Shown piece after piece: positions 11,346 to 25,600 of a DNA stretch of 64,000 bases. The DNA comes from Isoetes taiwanensis. Lineage: Eukaryota > Streptophyta > Lycopodiopsida > Isoetales > Isoetaceae. Every line of letters begins with the position of its first letter. Position 1 is the first letter of the stretch. The notes beneath the pieces were generated by a model. That model was not told where the DNA came from, did no database searches, and was given only the letters and a program-made list of their open reading frames with translations. The position numbers and the translations under genes are program-made. The stretch covers positions 5,585,789-5,649,788 of the forward strand of contig JAJEKV010000012.1 of assembly GCA_021234155.1 (NCBI GenBank), in the 5' to 3' direction.

Positions 11346-12165
11346 ATAACGCTTATTATAAGACGTAGCTATTATATGCAGACCTCCACAACTTATGCCT
11401 TTTCTATAGTATACTTATTAACTATTACAGCAAAGTTCAACAATCAAGAACAACTAAAGGTAATTTTTCCAACCTGGTAGTCTTCATTGTCATAATCTAG
11501 ATAATCATCTTGTGTATCAGGGACACAGTCAGGGGAATCATTTGCAGTCTGCTTATTGCCAGCATATTTGAAGTTCTCATGCCTTTTATAACCATGACTC
11601 TGTGTTAGTCCTGTACGTCCAAGTACAGGACTATTCCTGAGAACCACGGAGCATGGCAGGAATAAGGCACCAGGTCAAGCATCGGGTAGTAGACCCACGC
11701 CCCCCCCTCCCCCCCCTAAACCCACGCAGACGACCATGTCCCAGTCAAAGAAGAGACCCAGAACGGACAAATGATGGCCTCCGTGGAGTATAGTCCAAAG
11801 TCAGCGGGATTCCAGACACAAAATGAAGACGCTACCAGATTCCCCGAAAATCAGGCGTTGATCCGGGAGTTGGTAACTGAGACCTGCCACCTACCTATTT
11901 TGGGCCCAAGGCCATTGTATTATATATATGGGTAGAGATAGATCTTGAGTTTTTAGATGAGATTTTGGTCTTGTCTCCGTGGACGCTAAAAATCTATTCT
12001 ATTCTATTCTATTATTTTCTCCTTTGCAAAATCCCACATGACACTCAGTTAAGATCCTCCTGTTTGATCCAAGGGTCCTCATAGAGGGCTGTCTTGCAGG
12101 AGATCCCGAACCCAGACCCTAAACACTGTCGCCATTGCCGGGTCTTAGTTCTTTTTCTCTCCCCT
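11346..12165. mobile_element. LTR-like remnant with TATA and ATTCT repeats
   Basis: The stretch has the look of the end of an LTR and leader: a C-run at 11701-11718, a TATATATATGGG TATA-like motif near 11921, then an (ATTCT)n microsatellite at about 11991-12013. A leader follows into weak proline-rich frames. No matching second LTR, primer site or target duplication was found in the window, so element type is uncertain. Confidence 0.35.
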
Positions 12166-13070
12166 CAATATGTTTGCTCGTGCTTTCACTCTTGAGGAAC
12201 TCCTTAGCCAAACTGCGGGTGATTGGAATGCCACCAGCGCCATGAAGCTGCTCGCGAGATGTATGATCCGGACTATGACATCGAAGGTGGCCGTGTCCGC
12301 TCACGTGCTCAGTTGGTACCGCCCACCCCTCATGTCAGTTCTCGACCAGGGTCTTCCCCCGTTTGTAAGCACTGCTCTCAACCACAGTCGCCACATCATA
12401 CACCGATCCATCCTATTCCTCATTACTTTCAGACTCCAGACACCACTTACATTCATATCCCTTCTAGTCACACTCTTTGCCTTCGCAACCCTCTTCTCCT
12501 CCGACTGGGATGGCCTATCCTCATGTCTCTTTTGACCCTCCTCATGTTCATGAATTTCAGTCTTCCCCCTCCTTTCAACACTCGGTTCTAGTTTACAACA
12601 TTATTGATCTCAAATTAAATGAGGACGGCACCCACGACCCTTTGCCCATGGACGCTCCTCTCTCTGGACCACCTGGTTTCTCGGTTCCTATGCCACCACC
12701 TTGTTCTCAGCCCATGGCTGTACCTCCTCGAGTAGAGAATCCAAGCACCATGGCCATTGTGTAGGTCAGATTTGGAAGTTGGTATCTCCAATGTTTGCCA
12801 CATTCTGGCAATATAGTACATACCATTCCAGGCAAAAATCATGTTTCTTAGAGGAGGATTGTGTACAAAACAGTGGACTTGACTCCAAGAGTCAGAAAGG
12901 CTTTCTGGACCCATTCCAAATCTTTCCAAGTGGCAAAGAATATCACTGACCCTCGTACTTCACTCCATATAAAAAAATTAGTTCCACTAAGACCTCGAAC
13001 AATCGTGCTTGATGGGACCAATCCAAAGCATGAAACCCTTTCCTCTACTTTTGTTTTCTTCTTCTTTTGA
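12166..13070 (+). mobile_element. Proline-rich retroelement-like frames (decayed)
   Basis: Overlapping plus-strand frames are rich in proline, serine and histidine (PPTPHVSSRPGSSP, SPHHTPIHPIPHYFQTP, PLSGPPGFSVPMPPP). They shift frame several times between 12170 and 12764, like a decayed gag-type frame behind the LTR-like remnant. No zinc knuckle, protease or RT motif is visible. It could be any eroded repetitive ORF. Confidence 0.3.
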
Positions 13071-13674
13071 GCATGTATCTAGAGAGCAATACACTTTTGC
13101 CATCTAGCTAGAACACCGGAAGCCAATGAGAATGGCTAAGAGCATTTTTCCAACTTTGAAATTCTGAGAGATAAAGAGCACTTTTCCGACTGAAATTCCC
13201 AGAGATGATAATAATGACTGCAAAGTGCAAACCTCCTGCATTTCAGTATGCAAACCAATGTTCTAACGTTCAAGCAACTCATCTAATGTCAATACTCTTT
13301 CGATTCCTATAGCAATTTTTTTCCTAACTAGAAGTCGTGAACTTTACACTACCTTTAACGGCCAGATGTAGCTGTGTTTTAAGACTTTCCCGTCCAAAAT
13401 TTCTGGGAAGAGATAAAAGAAAATAACAATTTAGTGTGGAGGGAAAAGGAGAGAAGGCTTGCCGGAGTTGACATGCATTTATCCTACAGGCTTTGCTCAC
13501 GAGAATACAATGTCGGGCTTGCTGCTACCATTACTGGAGCAAAGCTTCTGTGTATGCAAGATTTAAGTTAGGGCTCCCTGAATAGCTTATTACAGTAATG
13601 GAGCTGTTTGAATGTGGTGGACGAAAAATTGGATCACAGATTAATTTTAAGCTCGGAGGTTGAGGGAGGAAGGA
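13071..13674 (+). other. Upstream region of SCC2
   Basis: About 600 bp between the repeat remnant and the SCC2 start codon. I see no convincing TATA box. It presumably holds promoter and 5' UTR, but no transcription start can be placed. Confidence 0.35.
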
Positions 13675-16600
13675 ATGGATACTCCGGGAGGACATAGGAA
13701 AATGGCCGCATACAGACTTTCTAATACTTCTCATACGGAAATTGCTCAGTCTCTCCCACTCCCTAATTTGCCAATTAGCTTTGGAGCTAACACTCCAGAG
13801 CTGCGCTTTTTCGAGAACGTGCAGCGCGGGCAAGTGGTACATGAGCCGGAATCTTACAACAAAAATGATACATCTAATGCCTCCAGAATCGCGGAGTTGT
13901 TGAGTAACACGGATGTTAGTTACTTGTAAGTTCGATGTTATGCTAGTTTTCTTTTTATGTGCATGCTTTCTCTGTTTTACATGGCCCTTATTCTCTAACG
14001 TTGAAATGTTGGGAAGAAAGTTGATTTCGATGACGAAATTACCCCTTTCTTTTATGAATTTGCTCAGACAAGCTAATACTGTATATATTGAAACTGAAGT
14101 GGGAAGTGATTGTTCTACATGCTCTTAAAACCAGGGGGAGTCTGCAGACAACCGTGCAATTACAAATTTTTAATGTTTTGATTGCTCAAATAGGATATTT
14201 GGCAGCTTTAAATTTCTAGTGTATGTTTGTTCACGATACCTGAATTTATTGTTCTGAACATCAGGTCTTTGCGGGAGGAGCCTACTGATGCGCAAGTCCC
14301 TACTAACCCAAAGAGTCTTGTTGGGGCAGTGCTTCAGTTCAATTCTGAAGCTTTCAGCTTTTCTCCATCAAGTTTGTTCAGAACCTTGCTTTTATATTTG
14401 CAATTTGTCTGTGTTCGATCATTTATATGTCGTTATGTCAACTCTAGTTGGAAAAAAGGGAAACTTGCATCTGTTTTCATTGCAGGCTTATTGTTTGATA
14501 AATCCCTTTCTTGCCTCTATTTCTATTCCATGATTTCGTAAACGTTAATATAATCTTTCTTATGCTGCATTGTGTGTCAGGAATACCTGCCAGACAACAC
14601 CATTCGCAAGCTGTAGAGAAAAAAATGCTTGCAGCTCCTATTACTTTTTCTTCAAATATTGGGAAGCAAGAGCTCTTGGATGGAGCAGAAGAGGTTAGTT
14701 GTTCAAATGCACAATTTCAAGGTTTCAGTTACAGCAATCATATATCATATTTTTCAGGGGTTTACTCCAAAAAGAGCCAGAACAAAACGGAAAAGAAGGC
14801 AGGAGGCTGATATACAACTGAATAACCCTCCTACACTAGAGGAGACTCGAGGTTATTTTGCATCAGTGCATCAACACGAAGCAAATACCATGTGATCTTA
14901 TATTAGAGTATTTTAATCTAACCCATGGTTTTGAATGCAGACGCTGCCATAAACGGGGTTTGTGAGTTGCTTAATGAGCTCTTTGAGAAAACAGATGCAG
15001 AAGACGACCAAGAAGGGGCATTCTTGTGTCTCGGAGAAATTAAATGCATGGGGGAGGAACTTGCATCTGTGCATATAAAAGGTCTATTGGGCAGTGTTCC
15101 AGTGCATCATATTGTGAGGTTATTGGGTCTTTTAGATCGGCATGTGCAACGGGCTCACGAGATGGACATTGATGAAGATGATGATGTAAGTGCACCTTAA
15201 GTTTTGTGTTGGAAAGTTGGTTATTTCCAGGTCATTATGGTCTGATTGTTGACAATATGGTCGATCTTTCGTATTGATCACTGATGGAGTAATTTCTACA
15301 AAAAAAGGCCTACTTTATATTACTTGTTGAGTACACAGGCAAAAAATGAGATTCTCTTGACTGCACAAGGTTTTGGTATTTGTCATCTGATGATGGAGTA
15401 ATTGGTACAAAAAATTACGTAGTTTATATTACTTGTTAATTATACAAGCGAAAAATGAGATTATCATGAATGCATAAGGTTTTAGTATTTGTCATAAGAT
15501 GATGAAGTAATTGGTACAAACTAATACATAGTTTATATTACTTGTTGATTCCACAGGCCAAAAATGAGATTATCATGACTGCATTGGAAGCCATTCAGAT
15601 AGCGCTGAGTATTATGGCAACATCTGGAATGCCAAAGCAAGTTTACAAGGAAGAGGTAAGCTGATGAGATGAGACCCTGAGCTAACCAGTAGCATGTCTC
15701 ACTTTATGTGCTAGATGAATATTCAAATGCCCTGGTTGCTCGATGAAACCATCTTCACTGATCTCAAGGAAGTGATCTCTGTAAAATTGCATCTTGGTGG
15801 GAAGATCACTTGGAGTTACCTCTGCCCTTAATATGTATGAAGTTTGCAAATCGTGCCATATGAGCTGATTCTATTAGCTCTAGGTTTTACCACAGTATTG
15901 GCTGCAGCCATGTTATATTGGAAGGGAGGCAGGTTTCTCAAACCAAATTTAAAGATGACCCCATTGCGATGCCTTTGCAGACCAACACTCTTGCACTCCC
16001 TTTTCAGCCAACTCTTTGAGAGCAATCCCATGGAAGCCTGCATTGACCCTGCTGCAAGGACCCAAGCTGGTGCATTTTATGCAAAAAGGAGACTAAATGG
16101 AATGCTGCATCCAGTTGCAGAGGGGTGGCTGAGCGAATTTTTTAACAACAGATACTGTTGTGGTACCATAAGACTTACCTCTTGTCGGTAGAAGTCCATC
16201 TTACCTTGTGCATTTACCATAGAACCATTCTCTGATTCCTACTGTTTGTGATGGCATGCCTTCTAGAGAGATATTCCTATGTCTTAATCATTCCATCGCT
16301 GCATGGTACCAATCCAGACTCACGGTTATCCTCCAAAGCTTTACATGCGAGTCTGCTATCAGGCAAAAACCTGATTCTGGCAATTTACACAACAAATTGG
16401 CAGAAAGCTTTTCCTTCTAAAGGCAAGATACTACCAAGCACCATTAGGTAAAATGGCAGTGAGGCCTAATTTTACTCCTAATTCACTCATAAGAAACATC
16501 TTTTGCCCGTTCATGATGCGTTTGGCCTTAAGCAAGGAAAACCTTGCTTTCAATTGATTTCTGTCAAGATAACCTTTTAGTTTTGTCAAATTACCCTATA

Positions 16601-19600
16601 TTTGGCCTTATAATTATGAGGGATACATATATTGGTCCGTACTTGTTGAAACAAGGAAACCTAGCACATCGTTTGATTAACTCATTTGAAGAAGCTTCAA
16701 GACAGTACTCTGCTTGAGCAAGTGCATTAGGGTGCCCGAAAACAATGGAGACTTTTTCCCAGATTCTTTTCTCTGCCACATATTTATAGACATAGCTTAC
16801 ACTTTGTTTAAGTCTGCTAGATGCACGAGCTAAGATGGTTGGGTCACTCAGTCGAAGGCGTTTAGGCCTTCATGTTCCTTATCTTCTAGAAATGATCAGT
16901 GACAAGCCAAAACTAGTAAACAAACTAATTTATCAACTTCACTTTTTCCGTGATTGTTTTAGCATTTATCTAATGATGGATACTGAGTTTGCTGCTGAAA
17001 ATGGATAGCATTCAGTCTTTTTTTCCAAATCTAACTGTGCTACCTTTCAGATTATTGACAGAATAATCGAGTTTACAAGGTATCAAATTGTACACAGTGT
17101 TTTCACTGCATATGATCCATTTTATCGGCAGCTTCATAAGAACACTGAGGCTGGAGCAGAAGGTGTGTAATAATCTTCCTATATATGTATGTATGTTGCT
17201 TGGCTCGATAGTAAACCAAGCTTATGTGATATATGCTTGAAATATCATTTGTTTGTAGTATGGACATTTTTCTCATTTTTTTTTCTTTAGTCATTGTGCA
17301 ATTTATTTGTTTGACATAGTTTAGAGATCACGATCTTTTTAAGACACATAGGTCCGTTTGGTTCTCATATACCCATGTAACATTTCTTGGCAGAAGAAGG
17401 CGACAAGGATGGGCTTGATGAAGGTAATGAGAAAAATCGTCGAAAAGGGAGAACAGCCAAGGCAAAAAAATTAACAACAAAGTGAGCTAGCATCTCTTTT
17501 CGCTTGTACCAATCATGCCTTGGTTGTAGAATGTTCTGATTGCAGATCCCTGTTGCAGGGTATCTACAGCTGTTTATAACGCCCTTCTGAAGCTATGCAG
17601 TATCCTTGCTTCCCTAAAGGATCTCTTGTCGGTTGAGCGGTTACTTGATAGCACTCTGCTTCAGCTTATGAAGACTGTGCTTGGTACTTTTGGAGTTGAA
17701 AATGTACAACTTTTGCAGCTAAAGGCAATTGGTGTTGCATGCACTGTAAGTTGGTCGTTTCGCAATTTGTCCTAAATTAGATAGTTATGCTTTTAATAAG
17801 ACTTCCATTAATTCTTTTTATTGCAGGTTTTTGAGCTATACCCTCAACATAGGACTATAATTCTTGATGAAGTTCTATCTATGCTCTGGAAACTTCCATG
17901 TTCAAAACGCAACCTGAGGACATTTCATTTACCTGATGAGGAATCTAAGCAGATACAGATGGTGACAGCTCTTCTACTACACCTTGTGCAATGCAGTGTT
18001 AGTCTCCCACAATATTCTGGCAATGAGCCTCAGAATGAGAGTCAAACATGCAACAATGGAGCTGAAGCTCCAAAATGTTATGAGACAGCAGTGGATGCAT
18101 CGATGTATTTTTGGAAGCCTGTAGTGCATCGTTGGGTGACCCCAAAATCACAAGATGGAGTTGATGTGAAAGCCATAGTTGAGAATCTTGTTGCTGATCT
18201 CTTGACGACTTTAAATATGCCAGAGTTTCCAGCGGCCAGTCTTCTTCTGCAGGTATGCACGTATATGAGTAGGTGCTTATATCCACTAAATTATTACTTA
18301 CATTGTATTCCCAGGTTTTCTGTGCCCTTATTCTGAATCCACTAGGGGTGACAATAAAAGATGCTGCTGTGCTTGGAATGGCTATAGACCTTCTTGGTCA
18401 GATCGCTGCTCATTTAAAGCAGGATGCAGTGCGATACAACAAAGATGATCTCTGGATTTTGCGTGAACTTTTCAACCAGGCTCACGCTGAGGTCAACATA
18501 ACCAAGGATGTCTGTGTTGTCTGTGGCCATGGAAAGAGTGTAAAGTTTATGCTTCGATGTGATGGTTGTCGTCGCTGGTTTCATGGTGACTGCATAGGTG
18601 TCTCTGGCAATGACCCGCTGAATCGTGGATGGTTGTGCTACTGTTGTGTCTGCAGAAAGCAACTTGTTTTTTTTTGTTCTGACATTGAAGTTGGTCGCTC
18701 GCAAAAGGCTCACAGTGAAGGAGCACTCACTAGTATTTCTTCCAGTGACTCTGACTTCATAAAAGATGGGGAAGTTGTGGCCCAGCAGATGTTGTTGAAT
18801 TTTCTTCTAGAGTCAACAGACAGCTTTGCAGTGTTTGCACGCCGGTAACACTAACTAATGTTGAATTTGATCCTTATAGAGATCATATCGATTTTGTGAT
18901 ATGTGCTACATGGGCTTATGATGTTGCAGGTTCTACTTGTGTCTATGGTATCGATATGATCCTTTAGGGCTTGATCACCTTCATTTCTATCACAAGCGCT
19001 GGAATGCAAAATCTCATATGCATGATTTTGGTATTGCTCCTGTTGCAGTGTCCCGTGACATTGTTGTCCGTATTTGTAGGGCTTTGTCCCAATCCAGGTC
19101 ACTTGCTAGGGGTTTTGATCGCATCTTGGAGAAGCTCTTGGTATGCTGATCACCTTCTGCTTTTAGCCATTTTTTATCATGTCAGACTTTAATAACTACT
19201 TATCTGTGGCTATAATAGGTAACCTTGCAGGATAAGTCTCCCATTCCACGAGCTAAAGCACTGAGGGCGGTGAGTCTATTTTGTTCTGGATATTTGCGTG
19301 TTTTGTTTCTTCATGGGACCGAGATTGTGTTCCAAGTTAGCTCAAGCCAAAGTCATTAGCCTATGTGAGACAAGGATGCTAAATAGTTTCTTTCTTTCTA
19401 AATATTGCACATGTTTTGTTGTTGTCTGTCTTTTCCAATATACCATAACCAATTGAAGAAGCTGTATCATTTTCTTCATATTACCCAACCATTATTTCTG
19501 TGCCAATTTGTTAGGTCAGTGCGATTGTGGAGGTTGACCCTGCAGTACTAGGAGATCAAAGGGTTCAACTAGCAGTTGAAGGTCGCTTTTTAGATTCTGC

Positions 19601-22600
19601 AATCTCTGTTAGGGAAGCTGCGATGGAACTCGTAGGGAGGCATATTGTATCTTGCCCTGATGTTGCACTTAAAGTAAGTGGCTATTGGAATCTGGGTCTG
19701 TTGTTGCACATATTTTCAGCTATTTCACATTTTTTGCATTCTATTTTCAGTATTTTGATAGAATAGCTGAAAGGATAATGGACACTGGTGTTAGTGTGCG
19801 CAAACGTGTCATAAAAATAATTCGAGATATATGTGTATCAAACTGTGGCTTTTCTAAAACCACAGAGGCATGCATATGCATTATTTCTCGAATCAATGAT
19901 GAAGAAGTTAGCATCCAGGTGATAAACAAAAACAACCTGTGTTCCTTAAGAAACTTTTTTCCATTCTGGTGACACCTCATCACATGCATGGTTGTATTCA
20001 GGATCTTGTCTTCAAAACATTTTATGAAATGTGGTTTGACGAGCCATCTTCTCAGAATGCTGAGATTATTGAAGGAGAAAGTTCTGTGCCTGTTGGGATA
20101 GCTGAGCGTGCACAGCAGTTAGTAGACGTGTTGCAAAGTCTCACGAACAGTCAACCTCTGGTGATGATAATAAAGAGAAGTTTGGCTTTGGATTTTAATC
20201 TACAGCCCTCTAGGAACAATTCTACGATGATGCTATCCCATGCCGCAGTCCGCAATCGTTGTGAGCTTATCTGCAGGTGTTTATTGGAAAATATTCTTAA
20301 GGTATATTAAAACAGAGCTCATTCTGGGTAGCTGCAACTATGTTCTATAACCATTCTTGTCGTCTTATTTGTATATTTGTAGGTGGAAGAAACATCAGAA
20401 GATTCAGAGGCCCAGGCAACTCCCTACGTGCTTGCATTACAAGCGTTCTGCATGGTGGATCCCACTCTTTGTGCGCCTGGATCAGATCGATCACGGTTTG
20501 CAACTACACTTCAGCCATACTTGAAATCTCAGGTGGCTGAAAAGGATATTCTTCATATTATCTTGATTTATAAAAAAGCATGCCTAATTACGCTTTATGA
20601 TCAAACAGGTTGATAACAGAGATGTTGCACAGCTGTTGCAGAGCATAGTGTTTGTAATTGATGCAGTTCTCCCCTTACTGAGAAGGCCACTACAGAGCTT
20701 TATAGAAGAGCTTGATAGAGACCTGCGGCAATTAATAGTTCGATATTCCTTTTTGACAGTTGTTCATGCCTGTATCAAGTATATATTTAGCACACTACAT
20801 GTGAAAGCAATTTCTGTATATTTTGCAAGTTGTAATTGCTTGTTTGCAATGTGTTTTGTAGGTGTCTTTCATCACTTAGTAAAGTGTCATTGAAGGGTGT
20901 AAACTCATTCGAGTTTCTGGTTCGCCAATTTTTTAAGATATTAGACAGTTGGAGCAAAGAGCAATCTAGTCAGGAGAAAGCGGTATGCGAAATATCATCT
21001 AAAGCTTGGTTTCTTTCTGTTATCATTATAACTAAATATAAAAACGATACTTCATTTTGAGGTAAGATATAATTGCCATTTTATTTTACTTATTCTGCAG
21101 AATGTGCTGCGGTCACTATTCTGCCTAGGTCTTCTTATTCGCTATGGGGTCGATATAATAGAAGCAATGGACGATCAAGAAATAACTATGGATCACATAT
21201 TAAAGCTTTACAAGCATTATCTTCAGTCAAAAGACATTGATATTGCAGTCCGTGCCCTACAGGTTTTCCTGTTTTGACAGAAGTTGTCCCATTTTATTTA
21301 ATCTTCTGAACTGATGACATTGTTATTGGGTTTGCTATACTGCAGGCTCTGGGTTGTGTGTTTCTTGCTCGGCCAATTTTGATGATGGAGAACGACATAG
21401 GACAATTTTTGATGAAGTCCCTCTCCCCTGAATCTGATCCACGTGCTAAGGTAAGGCCAGTACTTCTACAGAAGTACATGGTTTGCTAGTTATGCTAAAA
21501 AGAAGTCTATTTTCAATCACAAAAGGTTCAGGTTCTACGTAATTTTCATGACTACCTGTTGGATGTCGAGAAGCAAATGGGAGAAGATGAAGACCATAAG
21601 CAGGATGGCAGGAAGAAAGAACAAGCCAAAGGTGTTCCTGTTGCAGCTGGAGCAGGTGATAGCAACATCTGTGGGGGAATTATACAGCTGCACTGGGAGT
21701 CAATATTAGATTGCTGCCTAGATGTGCATGACCAAGTTCGACAGGCATCCTTGAAGGTGTGCCCGAAACTTTTGCCAAGTTTTTTTCTCATTTTAATGAC
21801 CTTTGTTGTTGTGTCCTGATTGCATGTTACATTTAACAGGTTGTCGAGATTGTATTGCGCCAAGGCTTAGTTCACCCAATGACCTGTGTGCCCCATCTTA
21901 TTGCATTGGAAGTGGATCAGCTGGAATTGAATGCTAAACTAGCCCATAGATTGTTGGTTCACATGAATGAGAAGTATGCATCTTCATTGGCAACTAGCCC
22001 AATTTTAATGGCCATTCTTTCTGATATAGCATTTTTTCATGTACAGATACCCTTCCTTTCTTGAAAGTCGACTAGGGGATGGCTTATTGCTTTCATACTC
22101 ATTCATAATTTCTGGTGCTGCCATTGGGAAGACAAAGCCTTCCACACAAGTACAGGATGGTGCATCTGCTGCATTTGCAAAGCCTGGCATTTCACGAATT
22201 TACAGGCTCATTCGTGGGAATCGCTCTTCAAGAAACAAATTCCTTTCTTCGGTGACCCGAAAATTTGATTGGATTGCATCGGCCCGCTCGTCTATCTCTT
22301 TCTTGGTGTATTGCCCTCTCCCTCTCTCTCTCTCCCTCTCCCTCTCCCTCTCCCTCTCCCTCTCCCTCTCTCCTGATGGTTGTATAGTAAGGCTGGGCTA
22401 TCTTGATATTGACATCCCAAATAAGATGAGATTCTCAATGGGGCAGTTCACGGTGTCCTCCCATCAGCTGGAAGTTAGCTGGGGAAATGTACTTTATGCA
22501 ATTTCAACATGGTGGAGTAGGAAGGCATTTCACCTTTACCTCTATAACATGAGAGGAAGGTACTATCTTTTCAGACATGAAGTAATCAGAAATGCGTATC

Positions 22601-25600
22601 TTTATTTGTTCATGAGCTTGCTCAGCAAAGGAGTATTCCGGAAACAAGTGGGCTAATGAAGAGTCAGAACAGGTTGGAATGGTGGATGGCTCCCCAACGA
22701 AAAAGAAATTTCAGATAATAAAGGAGTGACATTCATTTGCAGCCACCTAGAGATATTGTTAAAAAAAGAAAAAAGAAAAATTAAACGATGAAATCAAGAA
22801 ACTTTTGTCTCCTTGGCCACGAACTCAAAGCATAAAGTGATGCCAGACTTGTTTTCTCTTTTGAAGGACTGCTTATGTTTTTCATTACTGTCCGCTTTCT
22901 TCTTCTAGACACTTTCATGGTTACTCCTTTTGAGATCGGATGAGATGGTCCAGGAAGGAAACCTGACTTCTGTTTATTATCATTATCACCTCCAATGAGA
23001 GAGAGTGATCAGCCTTTGTGTAGGGTCATTTTGCTGTCCCACGCTTCCCCCAGCTTGCTCCTTCAATAGATTTCTTCTATGCACAGTCATTTGGTGAAGG
23101 AAAAGCGCTATACATTTCTGGTCCTCTATGCAATCAGTTTGGAGAGGGAGGTAGGTTCCCAAAACGGACAATGGAATCTTCCCGTATTTCATAATAGACT
23201 GGACATGTAAACATGGAATGTTCCTCAGACTCAATTACATCCAAGTGACACAATCTGCAGATCCTCTTCGAGCGCTCCACCTTGGGTCTACTAGCATGAC
23301 CAGCCTCAATCTCAAGCTGATGAGATGAGACCCTGAGCTGGCCAATATCGTGTCTCACTTTATATGCTAGGTGAATATTCAAATATCCTGGTTGCTCGAT
23401 GAAACCATCTTCACTGATCTCAAGGAAGTGATCTTTGTAAAATTGCATCTTGGTGGGAAGATCACTTGGAGTTAACCATGTCTTTGATATGTATGAAATT
23501 TCCAGATCGTGCCGTGTGAGCTGATTCTTATCCTTTTCAAGTCTCTTTTTTGCTCTAGGTTTTACCACAGTATTGACTGGCCCTGTTATGTTGAAAGGGA
23601 GGCAGGTTTCCCAAACCAACTCCTAAAGAGGCAACCGATTGCGATGCCTTTGCGTACCAACATTCTTGCACTCCCTTTTCAGCCAAATCTTTTGAACTCT
23701 TGAGAGCAATCCATGGAAGCCTGCATTGACCCTGCTGCGAGGACCTAAGTTGGTGCACTTTATGCAAAAAGGAGACTAACTGGAATGTTGCGTCCAGTTG
23801 CAGAGGAGTGGCTGAAAATTTTGCTAATATGATTGGATGCAGCACAGAGGCTTTGCTCATAATCATTTTGGACAGAAAATAGATTTGCAGTCTCTCTATT
23901 TGAGCCCATTCTTTGGCTGTTATGTCCATCCCCCACATCAAGGCTCCGTATAGAGCAGCTGGCCTAGCTAAGGTATTGAAAAAATGAAGCTTTTCTGGGA
24001 CATCCTGAAAATCCGCTTTGAAACATTTCTTTTTCCAGCATTCCTTTTGTGAGTCTTGCATATGCTGCATCTTTCATGCTAAAAACGGGACCCTTAAATT
24101 GAACACCCAAGTAAGTATAATGAGAGACCACTTCCAGTTGTTGAAAAACACAAGGGCCTATTTTCTCCCCTCTTATGTCCTCTCTAACCCTAAATTCTAA
24201 TATGGTATCAGAGCTCAGGTGGAGTTGGACAGTTTAGCAGCATTGTACTATTGATTATCGTGAGATGCAATGCTAAACTTTGGCTATCAGATTATATAGA
24301 TTTGTAAAGGGACATTCAGATTCTTAGATTCAGGCTTTGAGCATTTGAGGTGTCTCTGGCCTGGTTTTGAAGATTTTTGGTTGTTAATGATCAGAATAAA
24401 GGGGAATTCTTCAGATTTGTAATTTTTTGCAGAAAAAAAGGGGATAAACTTTGAGCAGTGTAGATCCGCAAGAGTAAGATCTGTTTTCCCAGGCTAATCA
24501 ATTTTCTTGAGTATTTTATCAAAATTAGTCTGATATTGCTGCGAGGAGAAGAATCTTGGACCTGTTGTCAATCCAGATAAAGCGTTCCCGCAGAAGGGGG
24601 AATGGAATGGGATTTACAGGCTCCAGAGATCTTTTGTAAATCCTAGATCTATATCTAGAAATCGTTTGCAGCTTGGATCTATATTTTTGGATCTTGGCCG
24701 GCAATTCTTTGTTGCTTGAAGGGCTGGATCTACAGTTGCAAACAGAGTGATCGATAATCTTAAGACGGAAATATTCCTTTAAATTGTTAATGAGATTCTT
24801 GATGAGAAAAAGCTATTTCCGACGTTTTTGAAATGTGGAAGTTAACTGGAGGAGGAGCCATTTTTTGGCACTTCTAAATGTGCTTAAAATGCTTAAAGAA
24901 CAAAGGTATTTTTATTTTTGGTTACACAGAAGGCAAAGAAGAGGATTCCGTGGTTGTAATTGCTTATCCGTTGAAATTGCTTAAAGAACAAGGGTGTTTC
25001 TGTTTTTGGTCATCACAGAAGACAGAGAAGATGATCTTGTGGGTGTGCTTATCTGAGGGACCGACTATTCAATTGGAAGCAGAACTATTGAGGAAATTGG
25101 AGGAATTGATTGGCAATTGGTAATTGGTGTTTGGTCTGGAACTTTTGTGTACGCTTTTTTAATGCAGTGGAATATGATATTAGGGCCTATTTTGGATCTG
25201 CCAGAATGATGCCAGCATAGCATATCATAGTGCCTTGTAGTAAATATTTTGAACCTTCACTAGTGTCTATGTAGTTATAGAAAACCTTAAGACTAATGAA
25301 ATTCCTTGGCTTTCCATCAAAGAAAGCTATTTTACAAGAGAAAATTCTATATAGTAATGGCTTAACAGGGAATTGACGCTACCCATGCAAGACATGTTGA
25401 TTCAGAAGAGAAAGTGCCATTTATGCTATCTTATTACTGGTTTTCGGCAGTTAAGGACTGTTAGGACAAAGAATGTGATTTGTTATTCTCATGAACTATG
25501 TCAAACAAGGAGAAGGTAACGTGCGATCTGTTGTTACACCAGAAAACACAGAATCATTCCGTTAGGAAGGAAGACTATGATGTCAATTTTAGAATGATGG

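Noticed and set aside
12166-12764. Membrane protein gene (121-codon hydrophobic frame at 12170)
   Set aside because: Overlapping frames in other phases are equally open, and the sequence has the look of a decayed proline-rich repeat ORF.
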